Assembly (NCBI GenBank): GCA_951799425.1
Contig: OX637397.1
Span: 14,902,064-14,966,063, forward strand
Length of the DNA stretch: 64,000 bases
Direction: 5' to 3'
Source: Ilex aquifolium
Taxonomy: Eukaryota; Streptophyta; Magnoliopsida; Aquifoliales; Aquifoliaceae
Both the position numbers and the translations under genes were made by a program. Position 1 is the stretch's first letter. The number at the start of each line of letters is the position of its first letter. The notes under the pieces were generated by a model. The model was given only the letters and a program-made list of their open reading frames with translations. It ran no database searches and was not told the origin of the DNA. Of this stretch, positions 13,896 through 26,781 are shown in pieces.

Positions 13896-15099
13896 GTTTT
13901 GTTGGCGGGGAATGTTGTGCAAATTTTGCTTTGCTACCCCTTTTTTGGTTATTCCATTTATCTAGGAAATCCTTCCGGGAATCATAAGAGTTGGCAGATG
14001 GAGTTTGTGTTGGTTCACCGCCCATGGTGATCAGTGAGGCACAAAGGGTCTTCAGCTTTAAAATGCATGTCCCAGTTCCCAGAGACGAGGAAAGTGCTAG
14101 GGAACTCGGCCATTGCACCAGTTTCTTCCCTGTGTGGGTTGGGTAAGTTATCATCAGGTGAGTCGGCTATTCGATGGTAGAAGATGCCGGTTTCCACACC
14201 GTGTCACTATTTGTTGTCTGTAGTTTAGTCCATTTTTAGTCACAATTTTATAGAGACATAAATCCCAGTGCAGGGTTTTTTAATTAGAAACCCCTAGAAT
14301 CTGGTGCAACTGGGAGGGCGTCATGCATACGGGGTTTATCTTATGCATTTGTCATTGTTTTGGTTAGGTATCATGTGCAGTGTTGGTTGGCTTTATTGTT
14401 AAATGTTTGATGAGAAATGGTTCACAATTCTTTTTATTCCTCCATCAGGGGTTATAGTCTACATATATGTTACATCATTGGTTAATTTGGGGTTGGGAGT
14501 CCTGAGTCGTGGCGGAGACCTTGCAAAGAGTAGCTTGGTGCTGAATGTAAAACAACTATTTATTCTTTGCATGTGTATTAATGAGTATTTGATTGGATTT
14601 TGTTTTGGATTGATCTTTCTGGGCTCTCTCTCGCTCTAATGTGAGTCTGTCGCAACAAATGTGTTGAGAAAGGCAAATGTATAGAACCTTTCGAGATAGT
14701 GCTTTCTCAATATTTTTTGTCTTTACTTTAAGCCCTTACATAACGAAGCAACCATCCTAACATTATTAATAGAAATTTAAACGTAAGGTAGTAAATAAAA
14801 ATGATGAATTCAAATGTGTAGTAATTAGCAAAAAATTTGAAGTTGTTATATTAGTCACAATGTCGGATTTCAATTGGAGGAATGTACACCTAAAACTTTG
14901 TTTGGAATAAGAAAATGCATTAATGGACACTTAAGACGAAAGGATATGCGATTAGTATAATGTATTTTGCTAACTCAAATTCAGGGGAGTGATTTTATTT
15001 GCGTTTGTTATTAAATGTATTCAAAAGACTAACATTATTTGACAACATATGCACGGTAAACTGTTATGTACAATATTTTTAAATCAATGTGTTGCAAAA
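13896..15099 (+). other. Importin 3' UTR, then intergenic DNA
   Basis: The 3' UTR starts after the TGA at 13893-13895. No clean AATAAA is visible; AT-rich termination could fall anywhere to about 14640. From there to about 15100 I see nothing identifiable. Confidence 0.55.
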
Positions 15100-15368
15100 G
15101 GACTTCGATAACTCAAATTGTGATTGGCGGGAGTGTGGTATACCTGGCAAATCCACAAGGGATACCCTTGGAACAAGACCTTTTCAAGAGAACTTGTCAC
15201 CCATTTGATGCCTATGGTGGTAAAGTCAACAAAGGGTGTACTGTTGCTTAAGTAGCCTGAGGGACTAAGAGAAGGGAGAACTATGAAATAGAGGTGGCCA
15301 GACATGGTTGCCAACTTCGACCTTGAGCAGGTTTTCGAAGGTTTAGTCTGCTTGAACAAGTCTCCTAG
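15100..15368 (+). repeat. Tat-type solo LTR, left part
   Basis: Its last 150 bases match the Tat LTR at 45858-47055 read on the minus strand, for example the GAAGGTTTAGTCTGCT stretch at about 15339-15354 and GGACTAAGAG near 15265. The match resumes after the nested LARD at 24845. The true left end is unclear; the first half of the reference LTR has no visible match here. Confidence 0.7.
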
Positions 15369-18300
15369 TGTCACACCCTATAACGAAAAAGAGTTAGAGT
15401 GTAGGTAATCCTAGCTTGTTAATTCTTAAAACATTATTTAAACCACGATATCATAACCTGTGCTTCATTAATCAAACTCATCCGCTACATAATCATTTTT
15501 TTTTTTGTAAATATACAACTCAACGCGATGTCACAACAACTAGGGCACCATACCCTTAAGTGTCTTTACTACATGTGTTCAACAATGACATAAGACAGTG
15601 TATAAACTGATGTCAATGCTTTCATGTCAAACTAGATTGTTCAATGGACCACTATCTAAATTCCAAGAACCTAAAAACAAAATAACTACTGGGGGAGACC
15701 AAACTATACGCTCAGTAAGTATATTTGAGACATATTAAAAGAAAACACATAAGCACAAAACAATTATAATCATATCACACATACACATTAAAAATGAAAT
15801 TCAACATTAAACATCCAACAACCAATAGCCAACATCCAATATCCATTATCCAATATCAATATCCAATAACAACTAATGCTACACGTTTCTGCCTAGGAGT
15901 CACGACAATCATATTACTGTTGCTTATGCCCAGCAGTCTCAACAATCCCATCGCTATCGTCTACGTTCGGCAATTTCAGCTATTATATTTCTACCTTTTA
16001 TGCCCAGTAGTCTCGACATCCACATATTGATAGGCACCCATAATCAATTTCAATACTTGAAAGCATTGTTATCAGAATCGGACCGGACTGGCCGGTTCAA
16101 TCGTGAACCGGGACCTTGATCAGTCCGGTTGACTAGTTAAATTGGATAAGGATGGGAACCGGATGAAAACCACCAAATCGGATGGTTTTTGGAGAAAATC
16201 GTGAACCGGACGATTTTTTAAAACAGGACGGTTTGAAGTCAATAAAACTAAAAAAAAATTTTGAACGGTTCAATTTTTATTTGGGCCATTTTTTTGATTT
16301 TGCCCTAAATCTCGCAGAAGTAGAAGGCAACAACTTCTTTTCTCTCTCCAGTGATAGGGAAGCAGCGAAGAAGGAAACACTGCTCTGCGCGACACACCGA
16401 CAGGGAGGCAGCTTCTTCTCTCTCCAACGACATTGTTCTGTGCGACACTCAGGCGAAGGTGACAACTCAGGCGATTACTGCTCTGCGCGACACTCAGGCA
16501 GAGGCGACAACTCAGGTGACCTCTCCGACGATGAACAACAGCTAAAGGAGGCGACAACTCAGGCGACTGCTCCAGATCGTTAAGGTAAAATGGTTGTCCT
16601 CTCCTCCTTTCTCATTTCTCCTTTCTCCTGGAGTTGTACTTCAATTTTCCTAAGAATAATCTTCAGATCCTGTTGCAAATCTGCCAATAAAACAAAAAGT
16701 ACTGATTAATGACAAAAAAAAAAACAAAATGGAGTGGGTTTACAATAAAAATGCATCATGGTAGCTAGTTTGTTATGTTGCCTCAGAAGTATTAGGTTGA
16801 TGCATCAGTGAATTATGTGGACTGAGTTGACATAGGTTGATGCAATTAAAATGGTCTATTATTGATGTTACTGTGCTATTATTGTCTGTTTGTGGATTTT
16901 ATGAATTGAGATTGTAGGATTGTGAATTGGAATTTTTGTTGTCATTGTGGATTTTTTCTTTTACTTAACTTCATTAATTTTATGGCAAATTCTATGCATT
17001 TTAGACACATTTTATATTTTTTGGCTAACTTATTATGTTTTATAATTATTATATATATATATATTTTATTTTTATTTTTTTTATTTTATTATTATTTTTT
17101 TATTAGATGACCGGTCCGACCAGTTGACCCGACGGTTGAACCAGTGAACCATTGACCTGGTCTCCTTGTCGGTTCGATGACCGGTCCGGTTATAATAACA
17201 TTGCTTGAAAGTACACCTAACACCAATTCACAATCCATAAGTCATTAAATTACAACCTAGCCATTTGCAAATAAACATAGTTAGCAACAAAACAATCATC
17301 ATTTCACACCCTACCAAATTACTTTTAAGCTATTTCACATAAGTATAGCTAATAAACATATAACTTCTTTATCAATTAATATGAATCAATACACTTACCT
17401 CGGGTTCAGTTCCAAACCCAAATTCAAACCCTTTATGTAGTGTTAGGTGAATTCGACGCTGACATCGTTGTAACAAACCACATAAATATCATTTACAAAC
17501 ACATGATATTTTGCTACACATGTATAACTGATTAATCGAGCTTAACCCGATGCCTTTCCAATCCCCTTCATTTATTATGATGTGTCCAACCCTTAGATTT
17601 AGTGAGGTGTTTGCAGATAAATAAAATCAACTAAAATTGATTTGAACCCATTAAAATGTTTAGAGAAAGTTTGAGGTTGAATGGATAATGAACCCGAAGC
17701 ATTTCGACAAAAATGGAAGAAAACCTGCTTGAACCAGTACAAGTTCTACCGATTTTACGGACCAATTTTTCCCTCGAATGGGTTCATCTTTGGTTGAACC
17801 AATTCATCGCAACAAAGTCCTAATGACTGGTTCATTGATGTTGTACTGGTTCATCAACTTACATTATCTCATCAGAACTTCGATGTACCGGTTCTTCAAT
17901 GTTGTACCGATTCATCACTAAGTTTTTGCTATGTATCAGTTACAAACTTCATCTTTAACCTACTCTCTGAAACCCAACACCTCCAAACTCTCAAACATTT
18001 ACACATCCATTATAAGCCCCACATACATGTTATTTCATACCCATAGCCAAGATTTACAAACACTAAAACTCAAGCTACTTCCTATGTTTTAAACAAGTAA
18101 ACACAGAATTATTTGAGAAAACTCTTATTGAAAGAGGTTACTCTCTTTGAATTCTCCAAGAACAACTTGTTTTGAATTCAAGACTCGAGAAAAACAATCT
18201 CATTCCATGCCATTTCCAAACCAAAAAATCGAAGATCCTCCGCCGGATAATTTTCCTCCCAACTCCTCTCTTTATTCTTCCTGTCTCTCTTTCTCTATCC

Positions 18301-18894
18301 CTCTGTAAATGTTAAATAATACACACACAAAGACATATATGTCTGATGATGACGGTTATATTGTTGTAAGAAGTAAGAAATCAATGAAGGAAGCCTTAAT
18401 AGCCAAACCAAAATTAAATTATACAGAGTTAAATACTCTGCCTACTTATAGCAGTATTATAATTTTGGAAAATGAATATATAATATGGATGACAATATAT
18501 ATATATTTATATCAAAGACACATAAGGGGGTGGGTTGAGAGACACCCGTCTCTTATGACTGAACTCTTTTCCTCAAAACCCACTTGGGTCTCCTTTAGTT
18601 CCATCCAATCACGCACACACCACGTAATTTGCAATTATTTTATAAATTGTACCCAAAACATTTTTCCCACTTTATGATTTAATCACATAAAAACCACATA
18701 ATTTCCTTTATTTACTAGATTACACCCAAAACCTTTTTGTCATCAAACAATTTAACTCAAAATATTCCGTCATCAAATAAATCAACCCCCAAAGGTTAAT
18801 ATTTAAAAATATTACCCAACACCTATAATTTTAATTACTATAATTAGACCCTAACATTTAATAAATGTCATGCAATGCATATATGAGTCTCACA
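15369..18894 (-). repeat. 3' LTR of the LARD
   Basis: 3526 bp, of which 1148 bp is a nested hAT-like insert plus its target duplication. Without it the LTR is about 2.4 kb and colinear with 22716-24844. It includes a run of degenerate TATCCAA units near 15825-15870, expanded in the other copy. Confidence 0.85.
16064..17203. mobile_element. hAT-like non-autonomous element in the LARD LTR
   Basis: Flanked by a perfect 8-bp duplication CTTGAAAG (16056-16063 and 17204-17211). Its ends are inverted copies starting CATTGTTAT and CAATGTTAT and lead into GGACCGG-rich subterminal repeats at both ends. The other LTR of the host element is uninterrupted at the same point (near 23290-23310) and serves as an empty site. 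The interior holds imperfect tandem copies of a GCGACACTCAGGC unit (about 16380-16560), which create long spurious ORFs on both strands. No transposase is present. An 8-bp duplication fits hAT, but the termini are not classical. Confidence 0.8.
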
Positions 18895-20877
18895 ATTATC
18901 CCCTATTTAAAAAAAATTCGACCTCAAAATTTACTTACTATCAAGAAACAAATGAGAATATTGAACTCGCATAAGCTCTTCACTCTTCATGTCACCTTTT
19001 CTACCGAATGATTACGCCACAAAACTTTCACTAACGAAATAGTCCTTGTGCGTAACACTTTTTTTTTACAACACAAGATTTCTATTAACTGCTTAACATA
19101 TAATAAATGTTTACTCAACTCAAATGCTACACCACAATAACCAAATAAGACTATATAAAACAAATATTTATAGAGCATAAAGACATAGAACTTGTCAATT
19201 AATTCACATATTTAATTATTCTTGGATCCGTATTAACAATACATCATCATTTAGAGAATTTCATTCGTTCACATATGCCCCTTTGGGCCACTAACATGTA
19301 TCATAACCACAACCATACACCAAGTATGCCTCACACATGTGTCAATAAATTCACAAATATTTCACCAAACAAGTATCACAACAACTAACGTTAAATGAGA
19401 AATACGACTGAAACATCAAAATTCCAATGTTTAAACAAGATAACATATCATATCTTGAAATTAGACGATACTACTATCCACGTACATTATGCATAACAAC
19501 TTACCATAAAATTTTTGTAAAGTCATACTGACACTCGTTTGATACTATTATTATACACAACCTTTAACAACAACAGATACTGACACTCTACAAAAATACA
19601 CAATCTCATATACATAAAATTTATTACCAACATTCATTATAATGTGCTCTCATCCCCATCTTGGAATAGGGAGTGGTTGTAGCAAATTCACTAGTATACC
19701 AAACACTTAACTATAAATTTAATAACTTTTCGTTTACCATCCATCAATAATATTTCTACAGATTCCTAATATAACTTAATGTTGTCAAAGTGCATAGCTT
19801 AAGCTACACTATATACTTCCTCTATACTCTCTTGTTTTTGACATTGAGTCACTTAATATATAAATGTAAGAATTAAATAATAACGTATCATCTTTTCGTA
19901 TTACCAAAATCAGTCCAAAGCCCATTTCTAGTTTCTTTATAAACTTTAAATGATGATTCTAAGTCTATACATCTTATGTACAATTTACCAACATTAATCT
20001 CACCTTAAATTGTGCTGACAATACATCAGCTTCAATCAAAGGCAACTCCACACCTAGATATTCCATCACAACAAAATATCAACATAAGTACATTATACAC
20101 AACCTAGTAACCCCAATGTTTTACAATTTAAAACATCCATAACTTTATTTACCTTACCTAAACATTAGTGTATGGTACACCCATAGTCTTTGTTTATTCA
20201 AAAGTATTCACAATTACTTTCCCATGTTACATCAACACACAACACAACCTTTAATATGAAACGTCACCATAAATCATAAAGCCAATCCTTCTAAAAGAAA
20301 TACTTAACATCGAAGTTGAAACTAATTCATAATAACTCTGTTCTTATTTATTATCCCGCTCAAATTTATATCTTTCTCTGTTTATCATTCACACATACAC
20401 CAAGTAATTCGAACAATCTTTTTTTTTTTTTGAGTAATTTCAAAGCTTGATTGCAAATATTAAACAATGAAGAGTTATCATTTTTGATCACATTGAAATC
20501 TAAATTCGGGCTAATTTGACATTTGAAAAACAACCTTTGTCATGGAACAATTTACAAAAGCTTAATATACAATTAATCGAACCATTCTCAATGTCAAATC
20601 AAAATCTTACATATCAAGAGGAATCAAATCTACTAATAATTCGCAAGTATCCATATAAACAACACAACCCCTATTAAGAGTATCTATACACTTCACTTCA
20701 CCTACACATGTATTATTCATTTTGTTCTTACTTACTCATTAAACATCTCCACACTAGCAAATCAAATTTCAACACATTTATCCACTTATATATATCAACT
20801 CAAAATTTGTCACTCAATAGTTAATATCATTTCCTTCTCATTAATTTCCACCTTAGATGTCCATATATATGTATGTC

Positions 20878-21425
20878 TAGGCCTGGCAATGGATCAGATT
20901 TCAACCTGAACCCAAAGTTGTTTAAGTAGATATGGATCAAATTTTCAATCCATTAATTCCTTCCGATCTGATTGGATAAGAGTTGTCTAAATGGATTCGG
21001 ATATGAATTTATAATAATCCAATTCGAATAAAAAAAATATTATGTAAATAAATATCACACATATATTATACTTATACTAGAAAATAAATAAAAATAGAGT
21101 GAATATCACAATGTATGACACATTTTTTTTTAATTTTTTTTCCCCTCTTTTGTTTGATTTTCCCTCTTGCTTTTACTTTAATTTCATTTTTCCTCCTTTT
21201 TTTAGTTCATTATCCAAATTCTTATTTTTAATTTTTTGGTGTACATGTGTTTTTTGTGATAATCGGATCGAATTAAATTTTCGGATCAGATATCCAAAAA
21301 TTAATGGATTCAGATATGGATTGAATTTTTCAAATCCATCGGATAATCGGATTGGGAAAAACTTAATTGAATTCGGATTCGGATATAGGCCAATCCGGTC
21401 CATATCCGATCCGTTGACAGGCCTA
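20878..21425. mobile_element. hAT-type MITE
   Basis: 548 bp. Inverted ends read TAGGCCTGGCAATGGATC at the left and TAGGCCTGTCAACGGATC from the right. The 8-bp flanks TGTATGTC and TGTATAAC match at 6 of 8 positions. The arms are rich in repeated GGATA/AATCCG words. No coding capacity. Confidence 0.75.
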
Positions 21426-22698
21426 TGTATAACCACTTATATACATATCAAACACAAGTTATCCAACATTCCACAAAACATTTTCTTTTCTTCCCTCATA
21501 TAATTTTTGTTCCAATTACCTCAATTCCTTAAATTCATATTTGTATTAGAAGATAATAAATTCAATCCATAAAACTTTTTATTACAGTGAAACCTATACA
21601 TGGGTTTCCACAATTACAGATACTTACACCTGTAAAATAATCTCAGAGATAAATATCACAACCCAAAATTCATCTACTCTCATTAATCACAACATTTAAA
21701 TTTTATATAATATCATGATCTCCACACTAGTGGATAATATAATAATCACAATTAACCACCACATTGATTTCAATAATTCACTTCGAATGTAACTTATAAC
21801 ATAGTACAACCAAACCATAACATAACCTTCTATAATTAGTTTTAATCGTATTACCACCGCTTTTATTTCTTATTCCTTTACTCAAGCTTTAAGAATTTAC
21901 GTTATTGTACATGCAAACTGTCGTACACATAAACAACTTCAAAATTAAGATAATCATATGTTCATTCTTAAATAAACATATGAATTATGTGTTGCTTGCA
22001 AGATATGCTATATATTTACCATTAAGACAATATAGATACGCATCCGCCATTGTTGCAACACAAATTACCACTAAGGTGATATATCCCATCACTAACACCA
22101 CATAACAATTGTCATGGCTATTTTGCCACAAAAGTATTGTACATAACAAAAATAACCCAGTGGAAATCATTATGATCATAATTTGCATCACATGGGCTAC
22201 AAATATCCACCACATAGCCACATTTATGTCATTCAGGCAATTCGCCATAAAGGCTACCTCCTTATTATTTAAAAAATACCTGCCACCAAGGTCATACATC
22301 TGTCTTTAAGGCTATATTTGACAATAAAATACTATTCATCATACTCACAATATCAATTATAAAACAATAACCCACTCAGCCGTACATTAGTAATGCATAA
22401 GCATCCTATAACCATTACCAATTATATAAAATAGCACACCCACCATTTCAACCTTATGGTTGTTGTTTACCATTTTACTTAACCATATCAAGGGCATGCA
22501 AACCCTTCTTCCTCTTCCAAGGCTTAATCATTTGGAAGATCCATAATTCATTATGTTATAAAACTACCAATCAATATAGATAACCACACAAACACCCCAA
22601 ATTATTCAATACACATAGTCATCCTATCCACTTGACAGACACACCCCTAACGGTCCACTATGACAGCTAGACTCGACAAGTTTACAAAGCAAACACTA

Positions 22699-22710
22699 GC
22701 TTTGATACCA
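22699..22710 (-). other. Primer-binding site of the LARD
   Basis: On the minus strand TGGTATCAAAGC follows the LTR end after five bases. It is complementary to the 3' end of initiator tRNA-Met with one mismatch, and it sets the element's orientation. Confidence 0.75.
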
Positions 22711-22715
22711 AAATT

Positions 22716-24844
22716 TGTCATTCCCCATCCTAAAAAGAGTTAGGGTGTGGGAAATTATCATAACTTGTGTTTTATTCGTCAAACTCATATGCTCAATCAT
22801 TTTTTTCCTATAAATATACAACTCAACACGGTGTCACAACAACTAGGGCATCATACCCTTACGTGTCTTTACTACATGTGTACAACAACGACATAAGACA
22901 AAGTGTACAAACTGATGTCAACGCCTCCAAGTCAAACTAGACTGTTCAGTGGGCCACCATCTAAATTCCAAGAACTTGAAAACAAAATTACTATTGGGGG
23001 ATGGGCAAAACACACGCTCACTGAGTATAATTGAGACATATAAAAAGAAAACATATAAGCACAAAACAATTATAATCATATCACACATACACATTAAAAA
23101 TGAAATTCAACATCAAATATCCAACAACCAATAGCCAACATCCAATACCCAACATCTAATATCCAATATCCAATATCCAATATCCATTATCCAATAACAG
23201 TTAACGCTACCTGTTTTCGCCCAGGAGTCATGACAATCATATCGCTACCATTTATGTCTAGTAGTCTCGACATCACTCATAATCAATATCAATATATGAA
23301 ACCACACCCAACACCAATTCACAATTCATAAGTCATTAAATCACAACCTATCAAATTATTTTCTAGCTATTTCACATAAGTATAGCTAATAAACATATAG
23401 CCTCTTTATCAATCAATATGAATCAATATACTCACCTTGGGTTGAGTTCCAAACCCAAATTCAATCCCTTTATGTTGTCTTAGGTGAATCCGACGCTGAT
23501 GTCATCGTCTCTACACCTAACATACATCGCCACAAACCACATAAATATCATTTACAAACACATGATATTATGTTATATATATATAAGTGATTAATCGAGC
23601 TTAACCCGATGCCTTCCTAATATCCCCTTCATTTATTATGATGTATCCAACCTTTATATTTAGTTAGGTGTTTGTAAATTAATAAAATCAACTAAAATTG
23701 ATTTGAATCCATTAAAGTATTTAGAGAAGGTTTGAGGTTGAATGGATAAAGAAACCCGAAGCATTTCAGAAAAAATGGAAGAAAACCTGCTTAAACTAGT
23801 ACAAGTCCTACTGGTTCTACAGACCAATTTTGCCCTTGAACTGGTTCAACTTTGGTTGAACCAGTTTATCGCAACAAAGTCCTAATGAATCGGTTCATTG
23901 ATGTTGTACCAGTTCATCAACTTATAGTATCTCATCAGAACCTCGATGTACCAGTTTTCCAACGTTGTGCCAGTTCATCCCTAGGTTTTTGTTACATATC
24001 AATTACAAAAGTCATCTTCAACCTCCTCTCTCAATCCCCAACACCCCCAAACTCTCAAACATTTACACATCCATTATAAACCCCACATACATGTTATTTC
24101 ATATCTATAACCATAGCCGATACACAATTCAATCAAAACCATACCCATAGCCAAGATTTACAAACACCAAAACTGAAGCTACTTCCTATGTTCTAAACAA
24201 CTAAACACATTGAATTATTTGAGGAAAGTCTTACTGAAAGAGGTTACTCTCTTTGAATTCTCCAACAACAACTTGTTTTGAATTCAAGACTCAAGAAAAA
24301 CTATCCTGTTATGTGCCGTTTTCGACCCGAAAAACCGAAGCTCCTCTGCCGGATAATTTTCCTCCCAATTCCTTTGTTCCTTTTTCCGGTCTCTCTTTCT
24401 CTATCTCTCCTTTCTTTGTAAATCATGTTACACACAAGCGCGCGCGCGCACACACACACACACACCCATATATGTATATAGGTGGCTGAGAGACACGTGT
24501 CTCTTGTGACTCACTCATTTTTCTCAAAATCCACTTGGGTCCTCTTTAATTTCATCCAATCACGCACACACCACACAATTTGCAATTACTTTATACATTG
24601 TACCCAAACCATTTTTTCCCACTTTATGATTTAATCATGTACAAACCACATAATTTCTTTCATTTACTATAATTCAAAACATTTCGAAATCAAATAACTC
24701 AACCCACAGGGTTAATATTTAAAAATATTACCCAACACCCATAATTTTAATTACTATAATTTAACCCCCAAATTAATTGTCATAAATTATAAATTAGATC
24801 CTAACATTTAATAAATGTCATGCAATGCATGTATGGGTCTCACA
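22716..24844 (-). repeat. 5' LTR of the LARD
   Basis: 2129 bp, homologous to 15369-18894. It carries an expanded array of TATCCAA-type heptamers (about 23110-23195) and a GC/CA dinucleotide tract (about 24438-24465). Confidence 0.85.
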
Positions 24845-25571
24845 CTTAGTGTATGAATCATTGCCCACTAGGTTGTGCTTGATTGGGATCTGGAGGGGCT
24901 CCTAAGGTACAAGGAGTTAATAGCCCAGATTAACAGATGAGATGATGAGACAAGTGAATTGGTGGTCAAAGGACCGAAACTATATGAGTATCCTTGATTG
25001 GACACCTTGATAGAGGTCTTAGAAATGGTTCCAAAGGGAAAAGGAAGACCCTGAGTACGCGTTCATTGGGGGCATTGCAGACATGACTATCCCATGGTCA
25101 TGCTCCCGCGGTGGCTAGTTGGGACTTGCCTCGGAGGATGTACCTTTTCCTCGATGGTCGAGTCCAGGCTATTTCCGAGAAAACATTATATCTGTCTAAT
25201 TAAATGTTTGGAACACTCGACATGCAATGAATGACCATCGACATAGCTATAGTTGAGACTATTACAGGTTGACACAACTGTTATGTACAACATTGACCCA
25301 TACACAGAGGTAGGGCAGCTCTGCTTGCTCAAGTACTTGTGTTATAAATACCTTCATCACTTACCCATATAGTACACACAATAACCTGGTTTGAAATAGA
25401 TATTTCGACTTTTGTGTGCACTCACTATCTCTACCTACTCGAAAAACTTTTTGTCCACCCAGTAGTTAATAGGTTACTCGAGTCCTTTCATCCCATCTGC
25501 TCATCCTACACATCCTTTTGAGTACATTGACATCAGATACATGTGTCAACCTCTTCAACTCTCTATCTACA
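24845..25571 (+). repeat. Tat-type solo LTR, right part
   Basis: Continues the LTR broken at 15368. It is colinear with the minus-strand LTR at 45858-47055 and shares a GAATTGGTGG...GACCGAAACTAT block and the final CATGTGTCAACCTCTT...CTACA. A TATA box (TTATAAATA) lies near 25340. The sequence after CTACA has no primer-binding site, so this is a solo or remnant LTR rather than the edge of a complete element. Confidence 0.78.
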
Positions 25572-26781
25572 ATGGTTAAATACACTTTGTACCCTCTACT
25601 TTGGGACAATAACATAATTCGACATATTGCAGTAACACAAATCATGTGAGTGGACAACTGCGGTACTAGCAAAGGAGGGACGAAAATTATAACATTTTAA
25701 GATGGAGTTACAATCTTTTGAGGGTCTAAGTTACAATTAAAAAAGTCATGATTGACCAAAAAGTGTTGTCTTCGATCATAAAAAAATTAATTTTTAAAAA
25801 TTAAGTTACACTTTTTATAAGTGAAATTATTTATAATTGATCATAAAATATTGTAGTCAACGATTAATAGTAAAATTGTCTTTTCATGATGTGAAGCAAA
25901 CTTAAGTGGATTTGCGGCAGCAAAAGCTCAATATTATTATTATTTTTTGTTTTCTCATTAAAGGATTAATTGAGCTGGTGCATATCGTGGGTGTTTTGTG
26001 CTAGTGGTTTATAGAATCTATCTTTTTCCGTGACACATTCCTGTCATTGTGAAATGCATCTTGTTTGTTCTTAAAAGATCATTTCACAATATTTGCTCCA
26101 TTGGTAGCCAACATATCATACTACAAAACGTCAGCTGATTCTCGAATTTTGATATGCATAGTTGGATTGGCATCATTTTTTTCCCCAAATACACGGTTAG
26201 AACATCTTTAATAATATTTTTTTTTTAAAATAAACGTCTTTTCTGAAAGATCGATATCACAGGTTTGAACTACAAAAATATTTTTTTTGTATATAATATT
26301 AATGATGCGTATATTTGAGCATCTCCAATCCCCGTGTGGTGGAATCATTGTTTTTTTTTTTTTTGGGGGGGGGGGGGGGGGGTTAACATTTTTTTTCTAT
26401 GTTCTAACCTAACTTGAGTAATTGATTTTTTTTTTCTCTAATTTTTGTTATGTTAATACCGTTTTTCATTCAATGATAATAACATTTTTCTCCAAATTAA
26501 GTTCAAATAACATTTTTCTTCAACTTGTATAACAATGAGCGCATTATAAATTATTTTTTAGTGATTAAATAAGAATTGAAGAGGCATAAAAAACCCAGTA
26601 GGGATTCTCTTAATGGAAGTTCAACTAATACAACCAAAATACATGCCAATCTCATGGAGAATCAGATAAAAGAAAGTTGGAATACACCCCCACCTCACCA
26701 CCCTGGTGTGGGGCCTCAGCAGCTGTGCATTCCATGGATAAAGAAAGAATGTCGTTTCACATATAAATATTTGTTCTATTA
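25572..26781. other. Intergenic DNA with a degraded repeat
   Basis: Bases 25690-25900 are loosely homologous to 28190-28420 (repeated GATCATAAAA words). Bases 26105-26190 and 26600-26760 resemble 27845-27900 and 27905-28020. T(14)G(18) lies at 26351-26382. No genes. Confidence 0.55.

Larger units (their letters stand above)
18895..22715 (-). other. LARD internal region, non-coding
   Basis: Very AT-rich. No gag, protease, RT or integrase motif is seen in any frame. On the minus strand a GGGGATAA purine tract lies against the left LTR (about 18895-18905), which is the expected polypurine tract. A nested hAT-like element occupies 20878-21425. Confidence 0.75.
15369..24844 (-). mobile_element. 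Non-coding LTR retrotransposon (LARD type)
   Basis: Two related LTRs (15369-18894 and 22716-24844), each starting TGTCA and ending TCTCACA on the + strand, flank 3.8 kb of internal DNA with no gag or pol. Orientation is minus: next to the right LTR, on the minus strand, lies a primer-binding site like that for initiator tRNA-Met, and next to the left LTR lies a purine-rich tract. The 5-bp flanks CCTAG and CTTAG differ at one base. The two LTRs differ by about 10% in the stretch I compared by eye (around 15520-15690 versus 22810-22990), so the insertion is old. Lineage is probably Ty3/gypsy from the LTR ends. It splits a Tat-type LTR. Confidence 0.85.

Noticed and set aside
16182-16583. Overlapping open frames on both strands
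   Set aside because: They arise from GC-rich tandem repeats inside the hAT-like element; low-complexity and frame-independent.
21099-21503. Open frame of 134 codons
   Set aside because: Spans the end of a MITE and repeat-derived sequence; Phe/Ile-rich, no domain.
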